Positions 15,814-23,944 of a DNA stretch of 64,000 bases are shown here, piece after piece; position 1 is the stretch's first letter; each line of letters opens with the position of its first letter. The stretch is from Bradyrhizobium sp. LTSP885 (GTDB lineage Bacteria; Pseudomonadota; Alphaproteobacteria; Rhizobiales; Xanthobacteraceae). The position numbers were made by a program, and so were the translations under genes. Under the pieces are notes generated by a model. That model saw only the letters and a program-made list of their open reading frames with translations. It made no database searches and was not told the origin of the DNA. The stretch spans positions 676,424 to 740,423 of the forward strand of contig NZ_JYMT01000042.1 of assembly GCF_000938305.1 (NCBI RefSeq). The letters are read 5' to 3'.

Positions 15814-16518
15814 ATGCTCACGCGCAAACAGTACGAACTTCTGCGTTTCATCAACGAACGTCTGAAAGAGGCCGGCGTGCCGCCCTCCTTCGACGAGATG
15901 AAGGACGCGCTCGACCTGCGCTCGAAATCCGGTATCCATCGCCTCATCACCGCCCTTGAGGAGCGCGGCTTCATCCGCCGCCTGCCCAACCGCGCCCGCG
16001 CCATCGAGGTGATCAAGCTTCCCGAGCTCTCCGGCGGCGGCGGCAATGGCCGGCGCGGCTTCACACCAAGCGTCATCGAGGGCACGCTCGGCAAACGCTC
16101 GACCGCGCCGATGACGGCCGAGGAGGACAGCAACCGCCCGGTCGCCGTCCCCGTGATGGGCCGGATCGCGGCCGGTACCCCGATCGAGGCGCTGCAAACC
16201 CGCAGCCACACCATCAGCGTCCCGCCCGACATGCTCGGCTCCGGCGAACACTACGCGCTGGAAGTGCGCGGCGATTCCATGGTCGAAGCCGGTATTCTCG
16301 ACGGCGACATGGCGCTGATCCAGCGCAACGACACCGCCAACACCGGCGATATCGTGGTGGCGCTGATCGACGAGGAGGAAGCCACGCTCAAGCGCTTCCG
16401 CCGCCGCGGCGCCTCGATCGCGCTCGAGCCGGCCAACACCGCCTATGAAGTGCGCATCCTGCCGCCGAACCGGGTGCGGATCCAGGGCAAGCTGATCGGG
16501 CTCTATCGCAAGTACTGA
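15814..16518 (+). CDS. lexA: SOS repressor LexA
   Basis: 234 residues. An N-terminal winged helix (LTRKQYELLRFINERLKE; SKSGIHRLITALEERGFIRRL) is joined to a C-terminal S24 peptidase domain. The self-cleavage bond is Ala120-Gly121 in GRIAAGTP, the nucleophile is Ser155 (GDSM) and the general base is Lys193 (TLKRF). The length matches alphaproteobacterial LexA. RecA filament promotes self-cleavage, which frees SOS genes. The own operator lies at 15659-15673, and the same site type occurs twice before the small gene at 52657. ATG 15805 is an alternative start. Confidence 0.96.
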   Translation: MLTRKQYELLRFINERLKEAGVPPSFDEMKDALDLRSKSGIHRLITALEERGFIRRLPNRARAIEVIKLPELSGGGGNGRRGFTPSVIEGTLGKRSTAPMTAEEDSNRPVAVPVMGRIAAGTPIEALQTRSHTISVPPDMLGSGEHYALEVRGDSMVEAGILDGDMALIQRNDTANTGDIVVALIDEEEATLKRFRRRGASIALEPANTAYEVRILPPNRVRIQGKLIGLYRKY

Positions 16519-16536
16519 CGCAAATATTGACGGCGA

Positions 16537-16558
16537 CAAACGCGCTGTAGCGCGTTTG
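16537..16558 (+). terminator. Terminator-like hairpin after lexA
   Basis: Perfect 10-bp stem (16537-16546 with 16549-16558) 18 bases past the lexA stop. The loop is only two bases by strict pairing and no long T run follows. Confidence 0.55.
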
Positions 16559-16694
16559 TGATCGGAGCGCTCCACGGCCAGTCGTACAATCGCCCAGAAA
16601 CGGGAAGAAGATCGCACGCTATCGTCCACTCTGGTAGAGGCCCTATGCCTCAAGGAGAGGCACGGGTCGCTACCTCGAAATGAGGAGCCATCCG

Positions 16695-17123
16695 ATGTGT
16701 GACTATAGTCTGCACGCTGTGGCATCGCGCCCCGCCGTCGTCGGAGACACGCTGGTCACCACGACCTTCCGCGGCACGTCGACCCGCGGCTTTGCTTCGG
16801 AGCATGATCCCGCTGTCGCGGTGTGCATGCGTCCGGGCACCGAACTCGCCTTCGCCGAGAACGTCCGCTACGATGGCCGCTGGCTCTGGACCAGGACGAT
16901 CGGCTACCGCGTCGGCGTGTTCAACGAGGTCGAGCCCGACGTTCCCGATCGCCATCATGATGCGGTCGAATTCCCCGACGGCAACCGCGTGCTGGTGACC
17001 CAGCTCTGCGAAGGCCAGCGCGTCACCGTGCTGCAGCTGCCGGCGGTCACGTCGACCGTCGAGCGCGAGCCCAAGGTCCTGGAGCGGCGGCCCTCCGTAT
17101 TCGCGTTGCTGTTTTTGGGTTGA
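16695..17123 (+). CDS. Conserved hypothetical protein, 142 aa
   Basis: A soluble protein starting MCDYSLHAVASRPA, a beginning I associate with a rhizobial family of unknown function; it has no signal peptide and no membrane segment. Several short hydrophobic strands (GDTLVTTTFRGTSTRGFAS; GNRVLVTQLCEGQRVTVLQL) suggest an all-beta fold. GAGGA about 8-10 bases before the ATG supports the start. It lies downstream of lexA but has no LexA box of its own, so SOS control is not implied. Function unknown. Confidence 0.65.
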   Translation: MCDYSLHAVASRPAVVGDTLVTTTFRGTSTRGFASEHDPAVAVCMRPGTELAFAENVRYDGRWLWTRTIGYRVGVFNEVEPDVPDRHHDAVEFPDGNRVLVTQLCEGQRVTVLQLPAVTSTVEREPKVLERRPSVFALLFLG

Positions 17124-17271
17124 GACCATCGTCGCCGCAGGATGAGCCTCCGCGCGGCAGTGTCGTTAGGCGATTTTGAGCGACCCCGGGCGCGCGTTCC
17201 GGGGCGCATCCGGAGGATTTGCGTCTGATGGCGCCTTGGCGCATCATCGCGCGCGGACGAGGACACGCGCG

Positions 17272-17499
17272 GTGGTCGACAAGGTCACTTGGCAGAAGGC
17301 TGGACGCGTCACGGAGCCGGGCCGCTACATGTTCCGGTTCGGCTGGCTGACGGTGACGGCCGCCGACCTCAAGGTCTGGGAGCAGTTTCCCCAGGCCGCC
17401 TTCACCCTCGTCAAGATACCCGACGCTGATCCCGACGCGGCCGAGTACCACCTCGGTTTGTTCGAGCTGCCGACCGGGCCGTCGTCCGAGCCCAACTAA
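17272..17499 (+). CDS. Small hypothetical protein, 75 aa
   Basis: The start is chosen as GTG 17272 because the upstream part of the frame is low-complexity and arginine-rich, while the part after it is well ordered (VDKVTWQKAGRVTEPGRYMF... WLTVTAADLKVWEQFP). The product is a single small domain with no targeting signal. Its stop overlaps the comEC stop by a few bases in convergent orientation. Function unknown. Confidence 0.5.
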   Translation: MVDKVTWQKAGRVTEPGRYMFRFGWLTVTAADLKVWEQFPQAAFTLVKIPDADPDAAEYHLGLFELPTGPSSEPN

Positions 17500-19457
17500 T
17501 CGTCGCCCTGAATATCCGCTTCCGCTGGGGTCGCATCGACCGCCGGCCGCGGCGCGGCGCCGGGGGTGCGCAGGGTCGTGTCGCTCTCGGGTTCACCGGG
17601 AACCGCCGGCGACCAAGGCCGGTCGATGCCACCGGGCTTGACCGCGTCGATGGCATAGCCGTCACGGAGACGGCGCAGCATCATCGCACCGTGGCGCCGC
17701 AGCCGCGCGGAATCGATCACGGAGGCCGCGCAGCCCTGCGGCGCCGACCGCGCGGTGACGATCAGCGTCGCGTGCTCGCAATCATCCTCCAGCGCGTCGG
17801 GCCGCGTCGCCAGCGCGACGAAGCCACCGCCAGCGCCCGCGGTGACGCAGCCGCTCTCGTCGCAGGAGACACCGTCGGCCAGCGAGAGATCGGCCGGCGT
17901 CCGCGCATCGGCATCCGCCGCCAGCCACTCCTTGACGAGGAAGGCGTCCTTGGCGCTCCGCATCAGATGCAGCCGTCCGTCGCCGCCGCGGACCGCGACG
18001 TTGCGGCCGTCGGCGGAGACCAGCACATCCGGCTGCGGCACCCTCACCGCCCAGATCAGCGCCACCACGAGCAACGCCACGCCCGACCAGCGCAGCGGCG
18101 TGCGCAACAGCCCAAGCAGGACCAGCCCGGCACTCGCCACGATCAGCGGCCCGACGCCAAACGCCGCCATGCGGCCGACCGCGCCGGGCAGCGCCGCAAC
18201 CCATTGCGTGACCACGATCATCCAGTCGATGCCGAAACCCATGACAGTCCAGCAAACGCCGTCGAACCCGAACGGCATGGCGAGCAGTCCCAGCAGGCCC
18301 GCCGGCATCACGATCGCCGACACCACCGGCATCGCCGCCAGATTGGCGAGCAGCCCGTAAGGCGTGACGCGGTGAAAGTGGAATGCGGCATAGGGCGTCG
18401 TCGCGAGCCCCGCCACCAGCGAGGCCAGCACCAACATCGAGATTTCGCGCCCGCCCCACAGCGCGACGCGCGCGGTCGCCGAATGATCCGGCGAGGCCAT
18501 GAGCTTCGGCATCCCGATCTGGACCAGCGCCACCAGCCCGAGCGTCGCCGCGAACGACATCTGGAAGCTCGGATGCACCAGCGCTTCCGGCGCGATCGCC
18601 AGCACGATCAGCGCCGCCACCGCCAGCGTCCGGAACGTGATTGCGCGGCGATCGACCATGACCGCGATCAGCACCACGGCCGTCATGAAGAACGACCGCT
18701 GGGTCGCGACCTCCGAACCCGACAGCAGGAGATAGAACGCCGCGGCCACAAGCGCGGCGGCGGCCGCCCATTTCTTGATCGGATGCCCCGCCGTCAGCGC
18801 CGGAAACAGCGCCAGCAGCGCACGGACCACGAAGAACACCACGCCCGCGACGACGGCCATGTGATAGCCGGAGATCGACAGCACGTGGCCAAGCCCGGAG
18901 ATGAACATCGCATCGTTGACCGGCGTGGTGATCGCATCGCGTCGGCCAGTGAGCAGCGCGGTCGCGATCGCGCGCTTGTCACCGTCGAGCGACGTGCGGA
19001 TGCGCGCGTCGATGGCATCGCGCAGGTTCTGCATCACGGCCGCGTAGCGCAGCGCGAGGCCGCCGCTTGCCGGCGGCTCCCTGGTCTTGATCGCGCCCAT
19101 CGCGAAGCCGGAGGCGCCGATGCCCTGAAAATAGACGTCGCGGCCGAAATCATAGGAGCCCGGGCGCTGTGGTCCGAGCGGCGGCTGCAACCGCGCCTTC
19201 AGTTCGACGAAGCTGCCGACATCGGGCGCGGTGCCCTTCTTCACCGAGAGCCTGACGCGCTCGAGCTTCGTGGTGTCCCGCGGGCTCTCCATCGAGACCA
19301 CGCGCAGCACAAAGCGGTCGGTCTTCTCTCTGACGTCGCGTGTCTCGACAAATCCGGTCAGCGCCACCGAGAACATCGGCCGCGCCAGCACGCCGTGCGC
19401 GATCCGCGCGGTCTTCCAGGTCGCAGTGGCAAATCCCGCGGCCACGGCCGCCGCCAT
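17496..19457 (-). CDS. comEC: ComEC/Rec2-family membrane protein, N-terminally shortened
   Basis: 653 residues. The central competence domain is intact (AIATALLTGRRDAI; GLGHVLSISGYHMAVVAG) with roughly ten membrane helices, the region that carries single-stranded DNA in transformable bacteria. The C-terminus lacks a metallo-beta-lactamase domain. At the 5' side the frame continues above ATG 19457 for about 32 codons of hydrophobic residues with no ATG/GTG/TTG, then meets a TAG near 19554. The first membrane helices of a normal ComEC therefore appear to be missing. Upstream lies an ATC-hydrolase gene instead of comEC sequence. Whether the protein works is doubtful. Confidence 0.8.
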   Translation of the reverse strand: MAAAVAAGFATATWKTARIAHGVLARPMFSVALTGFVETRDVREKTDRFVLRVVSMESPRDTTKLERVRLSVKKGTAPDVGSFVELKARLQPPLGPQRPGSYDFGRDVYFQGIGASGFAMGAIKTREPPASGGLALRYAAVMQNLRDAIDARIRTSLDGDKRAIATALLTGRRDAITTPVNDAMFISGLGHVLSISGYHMAVVAGVVFFVVRALLALFPALTAGHPIKKWAAAAALVAAAFYLLLSGSEVATQRSFFMTAVVLIAVMVDRRAITFRTLAVAALIVLAIAPEALVHPSFQMSFAATLGLVALVQIGMPKLMASPDHSATARVALWGGREISMLVLASLVAGLATTPYAAFHFHRVTPYGLLANLAAMPVVSAIVMPAGLLGLLAMPFGFDGVCWTVMGFGIDWMIVVTQWVAALPGAVGRMAAFGVGPLIVASAGLVLLGLLRTPLRWSGVALLVVALIWAVRVPQPDVLVSADGRNVAVRGGDGRLHLMRSAKDAFLVKEWLAADADARTPADLSLADGVSCDESGCVTAGAGGGFVALATRPDALEDDCEHATLIVTARSAPQGCAASVIDSARLRRHGAMMLRRLRDGYAIDAVKPGGIDRPWSPAVPGEPESDTTLRTPGAAPRPAVDATPAEADIQGDD

Positions 19458-19606
19458 GACGATGGCGGGAAACAGCTTCTGCCGCCGCAGCAGGAACGCC
19501 AGCGCACACAGCGCAACCGCGACGGCGGCGGCAAGTATATAATGCGCGGCCGACTAGCGGAACGCAACCAGAACACGAGGGTATCCGGCATCACGAGCTG
19601 CGGCTG

Positions 19607-20083
19607 CTACGGCGTCCTGCGAAACCGGAAATCGCAGCACGAGGCCCCCTCCATCAAGGTCTGGGAACGCGACAGCTCCAGGCCGTCGTCGAACCCTGTG
19701 AGCATGGCATGGTCGCGTTTGCAGTGAACCTGGTAACCGATGTCAGCGAGGCCGAGATCCTTGTAGAACTCGGCATAGCCGCAGCGCCTCACGTTGAAGG
19801 CAAATTCCTGATCCGACTGATCCAGGACCTGGACCTCCATGCCGCCGCCGGCCGCCCACAGTTCATCGACAATTCGCCTCAACGATCCGATACCCTGTCC
19901 GTAGGTAGTGGCCCATGTTGCGCCATCCTCGGTCGCCAGCCGGCGTATCGTCGCATCGACGAGCTCTCGCGCGGCATCGTCTCCGAGCTTGTCACGCAGC
20001 GTCTGGATGAAGGGGATCAGAACGCGGCCCTCGATCTTGCGCCGCTGCAAATGATTGATGGCCACTTCGTGAGTGTCGGGCAT
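19607..20083 (-). CDS. L-2-amino-thiazoline-4-carboxylic acid hydrolase family protein
   Basis: 158 residues resembling the ATC-hydrolase family, which opens 2-amino-thiazoline-4-carboxylate to S- or N-carbamoyl-cysteine on the way to cysteine. Recognisable stretches are RRLATEDGATWATTYGQG and FNVRRCGYAEFYKDLGLADIG, followed by VHCKRDHAMLTGFD with conserved Cys and His. Proteins of this family often have other, unknown substrates. It is divergent from a short LysR gene 139 bases away, the usual arrangement for a LysR-controlled enzyme. Confidence 0.7.
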   Translation of the reverse strand: MPDTHEVAINHLQRRKIEGRVLIPFIQTLRDKLGDDAARELVDATIRRLATEDGATWATTYGQGIGSLRRIVDELWAAGGGMEVQVLDQSDQEFAFNVRRCGYAEFYKDLGLADIGYQVHCKRDHAMLTGFDDGLELSRSQTLMEGASCCDFRFRRTP

Positions 20084-20222
20084 GGATGCTCTCCCTGGCA
20101 GAAACCGGTCGGCTATTTCTGCGGGAGCGGAGCAGCCGGATCAAACCAATCCTCCTCGGTCATTGACTTAGAAAATCTATCCCTGAAAACTGCGGCTCGA
20201 CAGAACCCGAGATGTGCCGACG

Positions 20223-20831
20223 ATGAGCTACCGTCTCCCTCCCCTGAACGGGCTGCGCGCCTTCGAGACGTCCGCGCGGCATTTGAGCTTCAAGCGAGCG
20301 GCCGACGAACTATGCGTGACGCCCGGCGCGGTCAGCCAGCAGGTGAAGGCGCTGGAGACCGCGTTGGGGATCGCGCTGTTCCGGCGGCTGCCGCGCGGAT
20401 TGCTGTTGACGGCCGCCGGCGAGGAGTACCTGCCATCGATCAGCCGCGCCTTTCATGAGATATCGAACGCGACGCATCGCACCGCGCCCGCGCTTCGCGG
20501 CAGACGGCTTCGGCTCGGCGTTGCACCGGTCATCCTGTCAAGGAAGTGCCCTGCGATCCAAGGCTTGACGCGGCAGGACCAGCGGCCATTGCGCGTCAAT
20601 CTCTCCGCGACCGGCGATCTCGGCGAGTTGATCGACGGCAGGCTCGATGCCATGCTGCGGCCCCCCACGCGATCGCACCCGGGACTGCATCTCGAGCAGG
20701 TCGAACTTCGCTCGCCGAAGGGCGCGACCGTGCCGGCTACCCTGCTCACGCTGCCGGGATTGGCCGGCTGCCTGGAGCACCGGGCGCTCGTCAAGGTCCT
20801 GCAGGAGCAGAATCTGTCCGCCGAGACATGA
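20223..20831 (+). CDS. LysR-family regulator (GcvA-like), shortened
   Basis: The helix-turn-helix is complete (NGLRAFETSARHLSFKRAADEL; GAVSQQVKALETALGIALFRR), as in GcvA/AmpR-type LysR regulators. The effector domain is short: the protein is 202 residues instead of about 300, and the part after HPGLHLEQVELR looks like a truncated or internally deleted C-terminus. It may still bind DNA but probably does not sense its ligand normally. It is divergent from the ATC-hydrolase-like gene, its probable target. GTG 20214 is an alternative start. Confidence 0.75.
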   Translation: MSYRLPPLNGLRAFETSARHLSFKRAADELCVTPGAVSQQVKALETALGIALFRRLPRGLLLTAAGEEYLPSISRAFHEISNATHRTAPALRGRRLRLGVAPVILSRKCPAIQGLTRQDQRPLRVNLSATGDLGELIDGRLDAMLRPPTRSHPGLHLEQVELRSPKGATVPATLLTLPGLAGCLEHRALVKVLQEQNLSAET

Positions 20832-20848
20832 TGCGGGCCGCGGCTAGT

Positions 20849-20874
20849 CTAGAGCAAGATGCTAGAGCAAGATG
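20849..20874. repeat. Tandem duplication of 13 bp
   Basis: CTAGAGCAAGATG occurs twice back to back (20849-20861 and 20862-20874) in the 264-base gap between the short LysR gene and the NTF2-like gene. Nothing else recognisable is in that gap apart from an AT-richer stretch around 20940-20980. Confidence 0.7.
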
Positions 20875-21095
20875 AAGTCAGGTTGAATCGGCCGAGCCGC
20901 AGACTTGGCTGCACCTCTCCCGCTTGCGGGCGGGGCTAGTTTGCATGATTTCGGAATAATGGAAGAATACCGTTGAGTTGCCCGACGTGTCAAGTTGCCG
21001 TGTCGAACGCCGGCAGCCCACCGGCTACTTTGCATGGGGTTGTTTTCGATATTTCGGCACTGCGCCGCTGCGACGGCACACTATCGCATCACGCT

Positions 21096-21482
21096 CTAAA
21101 TCAGCGGCGCCAGTGACGAGACATGATGGCAGGCGATCTTCCAGTCGCCGTCCTCGCGGGCGATCACCCAGGTGATCTTCACCGCGAGCGACGGCGCATC
21201 GCCTTCGAGGAAGAAGGACGCGATCGCCGCCATGTTGACGAGATCGGGATTGACCCGCTCGGTCCTGACCTCGCTGAACTGGACGCGCGGCGCAGCCCAG
21301 CGCGGCAGGCCGTCAAAATAGGCCTTCACCCCATCGCGGCCGCGATAGAGAGTCGGGTTCGAGCCGAAGAAGAAGGCGCTCTTCGAATAGAGCGCGGCAA
21401 GCGCATCGGCGTCGAGCTTGCCGAAGCAAAGCGACCATTTGGCGATGATGTCGGAGGCGATGTCATCGGTCTCGCTTGGCAT
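21096..21482 (-). CDS. NTF2-like / SnoaL-like domain protein
   Basis: 128 residues forming one NTF2-like cone fold: helical start (DIIAKWSLCFGKLDADALAALY), then strands ending in SLAVKITWVIAREDGDWKIACHH. Family members include small isomerases, polyketide cyclases and binding proteins, so no reaction can be named. It lies 35 bases after the glnS stop on the same strand and may share its transcript. Confidence 0.75.
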   Translation of the reverse strand: MPSETDDIASDIIAKWSLCFGKLDADALAALYSKSAFFFGSNPTLYRGRDGVKAYFDGLPRWAAPRVQFSEVRTERVNPDLVNMAAIASFFLEGDAPSLAVKITWVIAREDGDWKIACHHVSSLAPLI

Positions 21483-21517
21483 CGATCGCCTCCATCTCGT
21501 CCACCACGGCGCTGGGC

Positions 21518-23215
21518 TCAGCCCTTGCCGCCGACTTCCTTCGCAAAGGTGTCGCGCAGGCCGATGGTGCGGTTGAACACGAGTTTGTCTGCCGTCGAGT
21601 CCTTGTCGCGCACGAAATAGCCCTGCCGCTCGAACTGCATCACGTCGGGCGAATTGCTCTCGGCGATCGCGGGCTCGACGCGGGCGTCGGTCAGCACTTC
21701 CAGCGACTGCGGATTGAGGTCGGCGGCGAAGTTGCCCGCGTTCGGGCTCGGATTGGCGAACAGCTGGTTGTAGACGCGGATCTCCGCCGGCTTCGACTGC
21801 GCCGCTGAAAGCCAGTGCATCGTCGCCTTCACCTTGCGGCCGTCTGGCGCATTGCCGCCTTTGGTCGCAGGATCGTAGGTGCAGCGCAGCTCGACGATCT
21901 CGCCGGCATCGTTCTTCACCACATCAGTGCACTTGATGAAATAGGCATAGCGCAGCCGCACCTCGTTGCCGGGCGAGAGGCGGAAGAACTTCTTCGGCGG
22001 GCTCTCCATGAAATCGTCGCGCTCGATATAGAGTTCGCGGCCGAAGGCGATCTTGCGGGTGCCGGCCTCGGGATTGTCGGGATGGTTGATCGCCTCGAGC
22101 TCCTCGACCTGCCCTTCCGGATAGTTCTCGATCACGACCTTGAGCGGCCGCAGCACCGCCATGCGGCGCAGAGACGTGCGGTTCAGCTCCTCGCGGATGC
22201 AGAATTCGAGCATCCCGACATCCACCACGCTGTTGGCCTTGGCGACGCCGATGCGCTTGATGAATTCGCGCACCGCGGCCGGCGGCACGCCGCGCCGCTT
22301 CAGGCCGGCGATGGTTGGCATGCGCGGGTCGTCCCAGCCCGAAACATGGTTGTCGCGCACGAGCTGGGTCAGCACGCGCTTGGACAACAGCGTGTAGGTC
22401 AGATTCAGCCGCGCCATTTCATACTGCCGCGGCTTCGACGGCACCGGCAGCTTATCGAGCAGCCACTCATAGAGCGGCCGGTGATCCTCGAACTCCAGCG
22501 TGCAGATCGAGTGCGTGATGCCTTCAATGGCGTCCGACTGGCCGTGGGCGTAGTCGTAGCTCGGATAGATCGACCATGTGTCGCCGGTGCGCGGATGGTG
22601 GGCGTGCAGGATACGATACAGCACGGGGTCGCGCAGGTTGATGTTGCCCGACGCCATGTCGATCCTGGCGCGCAGCACGCGGGCGCCATTCGGGAATTCG
22701 CCGGCCTTCATGCGCCGGAACAGATCGAGGTTCTCATCCACCGAGCGGTCGCGGAACGGCGAGTTCTTGCCCGGCTCGGTCAGCGTGCCGCGTGAGGTGC
22801 GGATCTCCTCCTGCGACTGGTCGTCGACATAGGCATGGCCGTCCCTGATCAGGCCCTCGGCCCATTCGTACAGGCGCTCGAAATAGTCAGAGGCGTAATG
22901 GAGGTTGGTTCCCCAGTCGTAGCCGAGCCAGTGAACGTCGGCCTGGATGGAGTCGATATATTCCTGCTCCTCCCGGGTCGGATTGGTGTCGTCGAAGCGC
23001 AGATTGCACTGGCCCCCGAACTCCTGCGCGATGCCGAAATTCAGGGCAATCGACTTGGCATGGCCGATGTGCAGGTAGCCATTCGGCTCCGGCGGGAAGC
23101 GCGTCACAACCTGGCTATGCTTGTGGGAGGCGAGATCGGCCTGGACGATGTCGCGAATGAAGTCGCGCCCTGCCTCTGCCGTCGCCGTGTCTGCCGCCAA
23201 TGGTTCTGTCGTCAT
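21518..23215 (-). CDS. glnS: Glutaminyl-tRNA synthetase
   Basis: 565 residues, class I synthetase that charges tRNA(Gln). HIGH is at residues 49-52 in PPEPNGYLHIGHAKS; the KMSKS counterpart is LLSKRVL. The C-terminal beta-barrel anticodon domain is present (RRMAVLRPLKVVIENYPEG through NRTIGLRDTFAKE). ATG 23215 is chosen because AGGAA precedes it and the family N-terminus starts there. GlnRS is not universal in alphaproteobacteria, many of which use the GatCAB route, so it was probably gained from a gammaproteobacterial-type source long ago. Confidence 0.95.
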   Translation of the reverse strand: MTTEPLAADTATAEAGRDFIRDIVQADLASHKHSQVVTRFPPEPNGYLHIGHAKSIALNFGIAQEFGGQCNLRFDDTNPTREEQEYIDSIQADVHWLGYDWGTNLHYASDYFERLYEWAEGLIRDGHAYVDDQSQEEIRTSRGTLTEPGKNSPFRDRSVDENLDLFRRMKAGEFPNGARVLRARIDMASGNINLRDPVLYRILHAHHPRTGDTWSIYPSYDYAHGQSDAIEGITHSICTLEFEDHRPLYEWLLDKLPVPSKPRQYEMARLNLTYTLLSKRVLTQLVRDNHVSGWDDPRMPTIAGLKRRGVPPAAVREFIKRIGVAKANSVVDVGMLEFCIREELNRTSLRRMAVLRPLKVVIENYPEGQVEELEAINHPDNPEAGTRKIAFGRELYIERDDFMESPPKKFFRLSPGNEVRLRYAYFIKCTDVVKNDAGEIVELRCTYDPATKGGNAPDGRKVKATMHWLSAAQSKPAEIRVYNQLFANPSPNAGNFAADLNPQSLEVLTDARVEPAIAESNSPDVMQFERQGYFVRDKDSTADKLVFNRTIGLRDTFAKEVGGKG

Positions 23216-23289
23216 GCCGAATTCCTGTGGATTCTGCGGACCTTCTGCCAAATTCGGGCGCGCAGGCCAAGCCCCGCGGCGGTCTTCGG

Positions 23290-23877
23290 TCAAAGTTCGG
23301 AAATTCTGGTCCGCACCCGCTCAGTGAAGGCCGTGCGGGACGCCGGTGTGGACCGATCCATATCATAATGGGCCAGATAGAACGACCGAACCTGGCGCCC
23401 GCACATTGGCTTCAGGGCCCGGAACAGGACTTTGCGGCCGGGATCCTGCATGACAAACCGGGTTAGCCACCACGGCGATCCGTAGGTCGTCACCACACCG
23501 AACAGCCGGATGTTGGTGAGCAGAGGCTTGATGCGACCGCCGCTCAAATCATGCGCAAACGCGGTTCCAGGCGCCCAGACGCGGTCAAAATAGCCCTTGA
23601 GCATGGCGGGCATCGAGAACCACCAATGCGGAAAGCAGAAGATGATGCCGTCCACCCGCCGCAATTGCCCAACCAGGCGCGAGACGGCCGTCTCGTCATA
23701 GGGCCCCGCGAAGTAGCTCCGCCGCTCCGCTTCGGTCATCGCCGGCGAGAATTGCTCGCGGTCAAGATCGGTCGCGATCACCTCGTGCCGGCGGCTGAGC
23801 GTCTCGACGATAGTCCGGAACAGCGCGTGATTGTAGCTGTCGACCAGCGGATGGCTATGAACGACCTGGATTAGCAT
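23290..23877 (-). CDS. NAD(P)H dehydrogenase (quinone)-like flavoprotein
   Basis: 195 residues of the flavodoxin-like fold shared by NQO1, MdaB and KefF. Marks are the start VVHSHPLVDSYNHALF, the FMN-site region DGIIFCFPHWWFSMPAMLKGYFDRV and GVVTTYGSPWW. It should reduce quinones or similar acceptors by two electrons with NAD(P)H. The ATG at 23877 follows GGGAG. It is divergent from gltX with 67 bases between them. Confidence 0.82.
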   Translation of the reverse strand: MLIQVVHSHPLVDSYNHALFRTIVETLSRRHEVIATDLDREQFSPAMTEAERRSYFAGPYDETAVSRLVGQLRRVDGIIFCFPHWWFSMPAMLKGYFDRVWAPGTAFAHDLSGGRIKPLLTNIRLFGVVTTYGSPWWLTRFVMQDPGRKVLFRALKPMCGRQVRSFYLAHYDMDRSTPASRTAFTERVRTRISEL

Positions 23878-23944
23878 TGGCAAAATCTCCCATGCGTATG
23901 ATACACGGTCGCCCGACCTCCTGACCCCGTTTGCTCACGTTCGA

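Noticed and set aside
17691..19727. 678-codon frame antisense to comEC
   Set aside because: Low-complexity Arg/His/Gln-rich translation typical of the reverse of a high-GC coding sequence; comEC on the other strand is clear.
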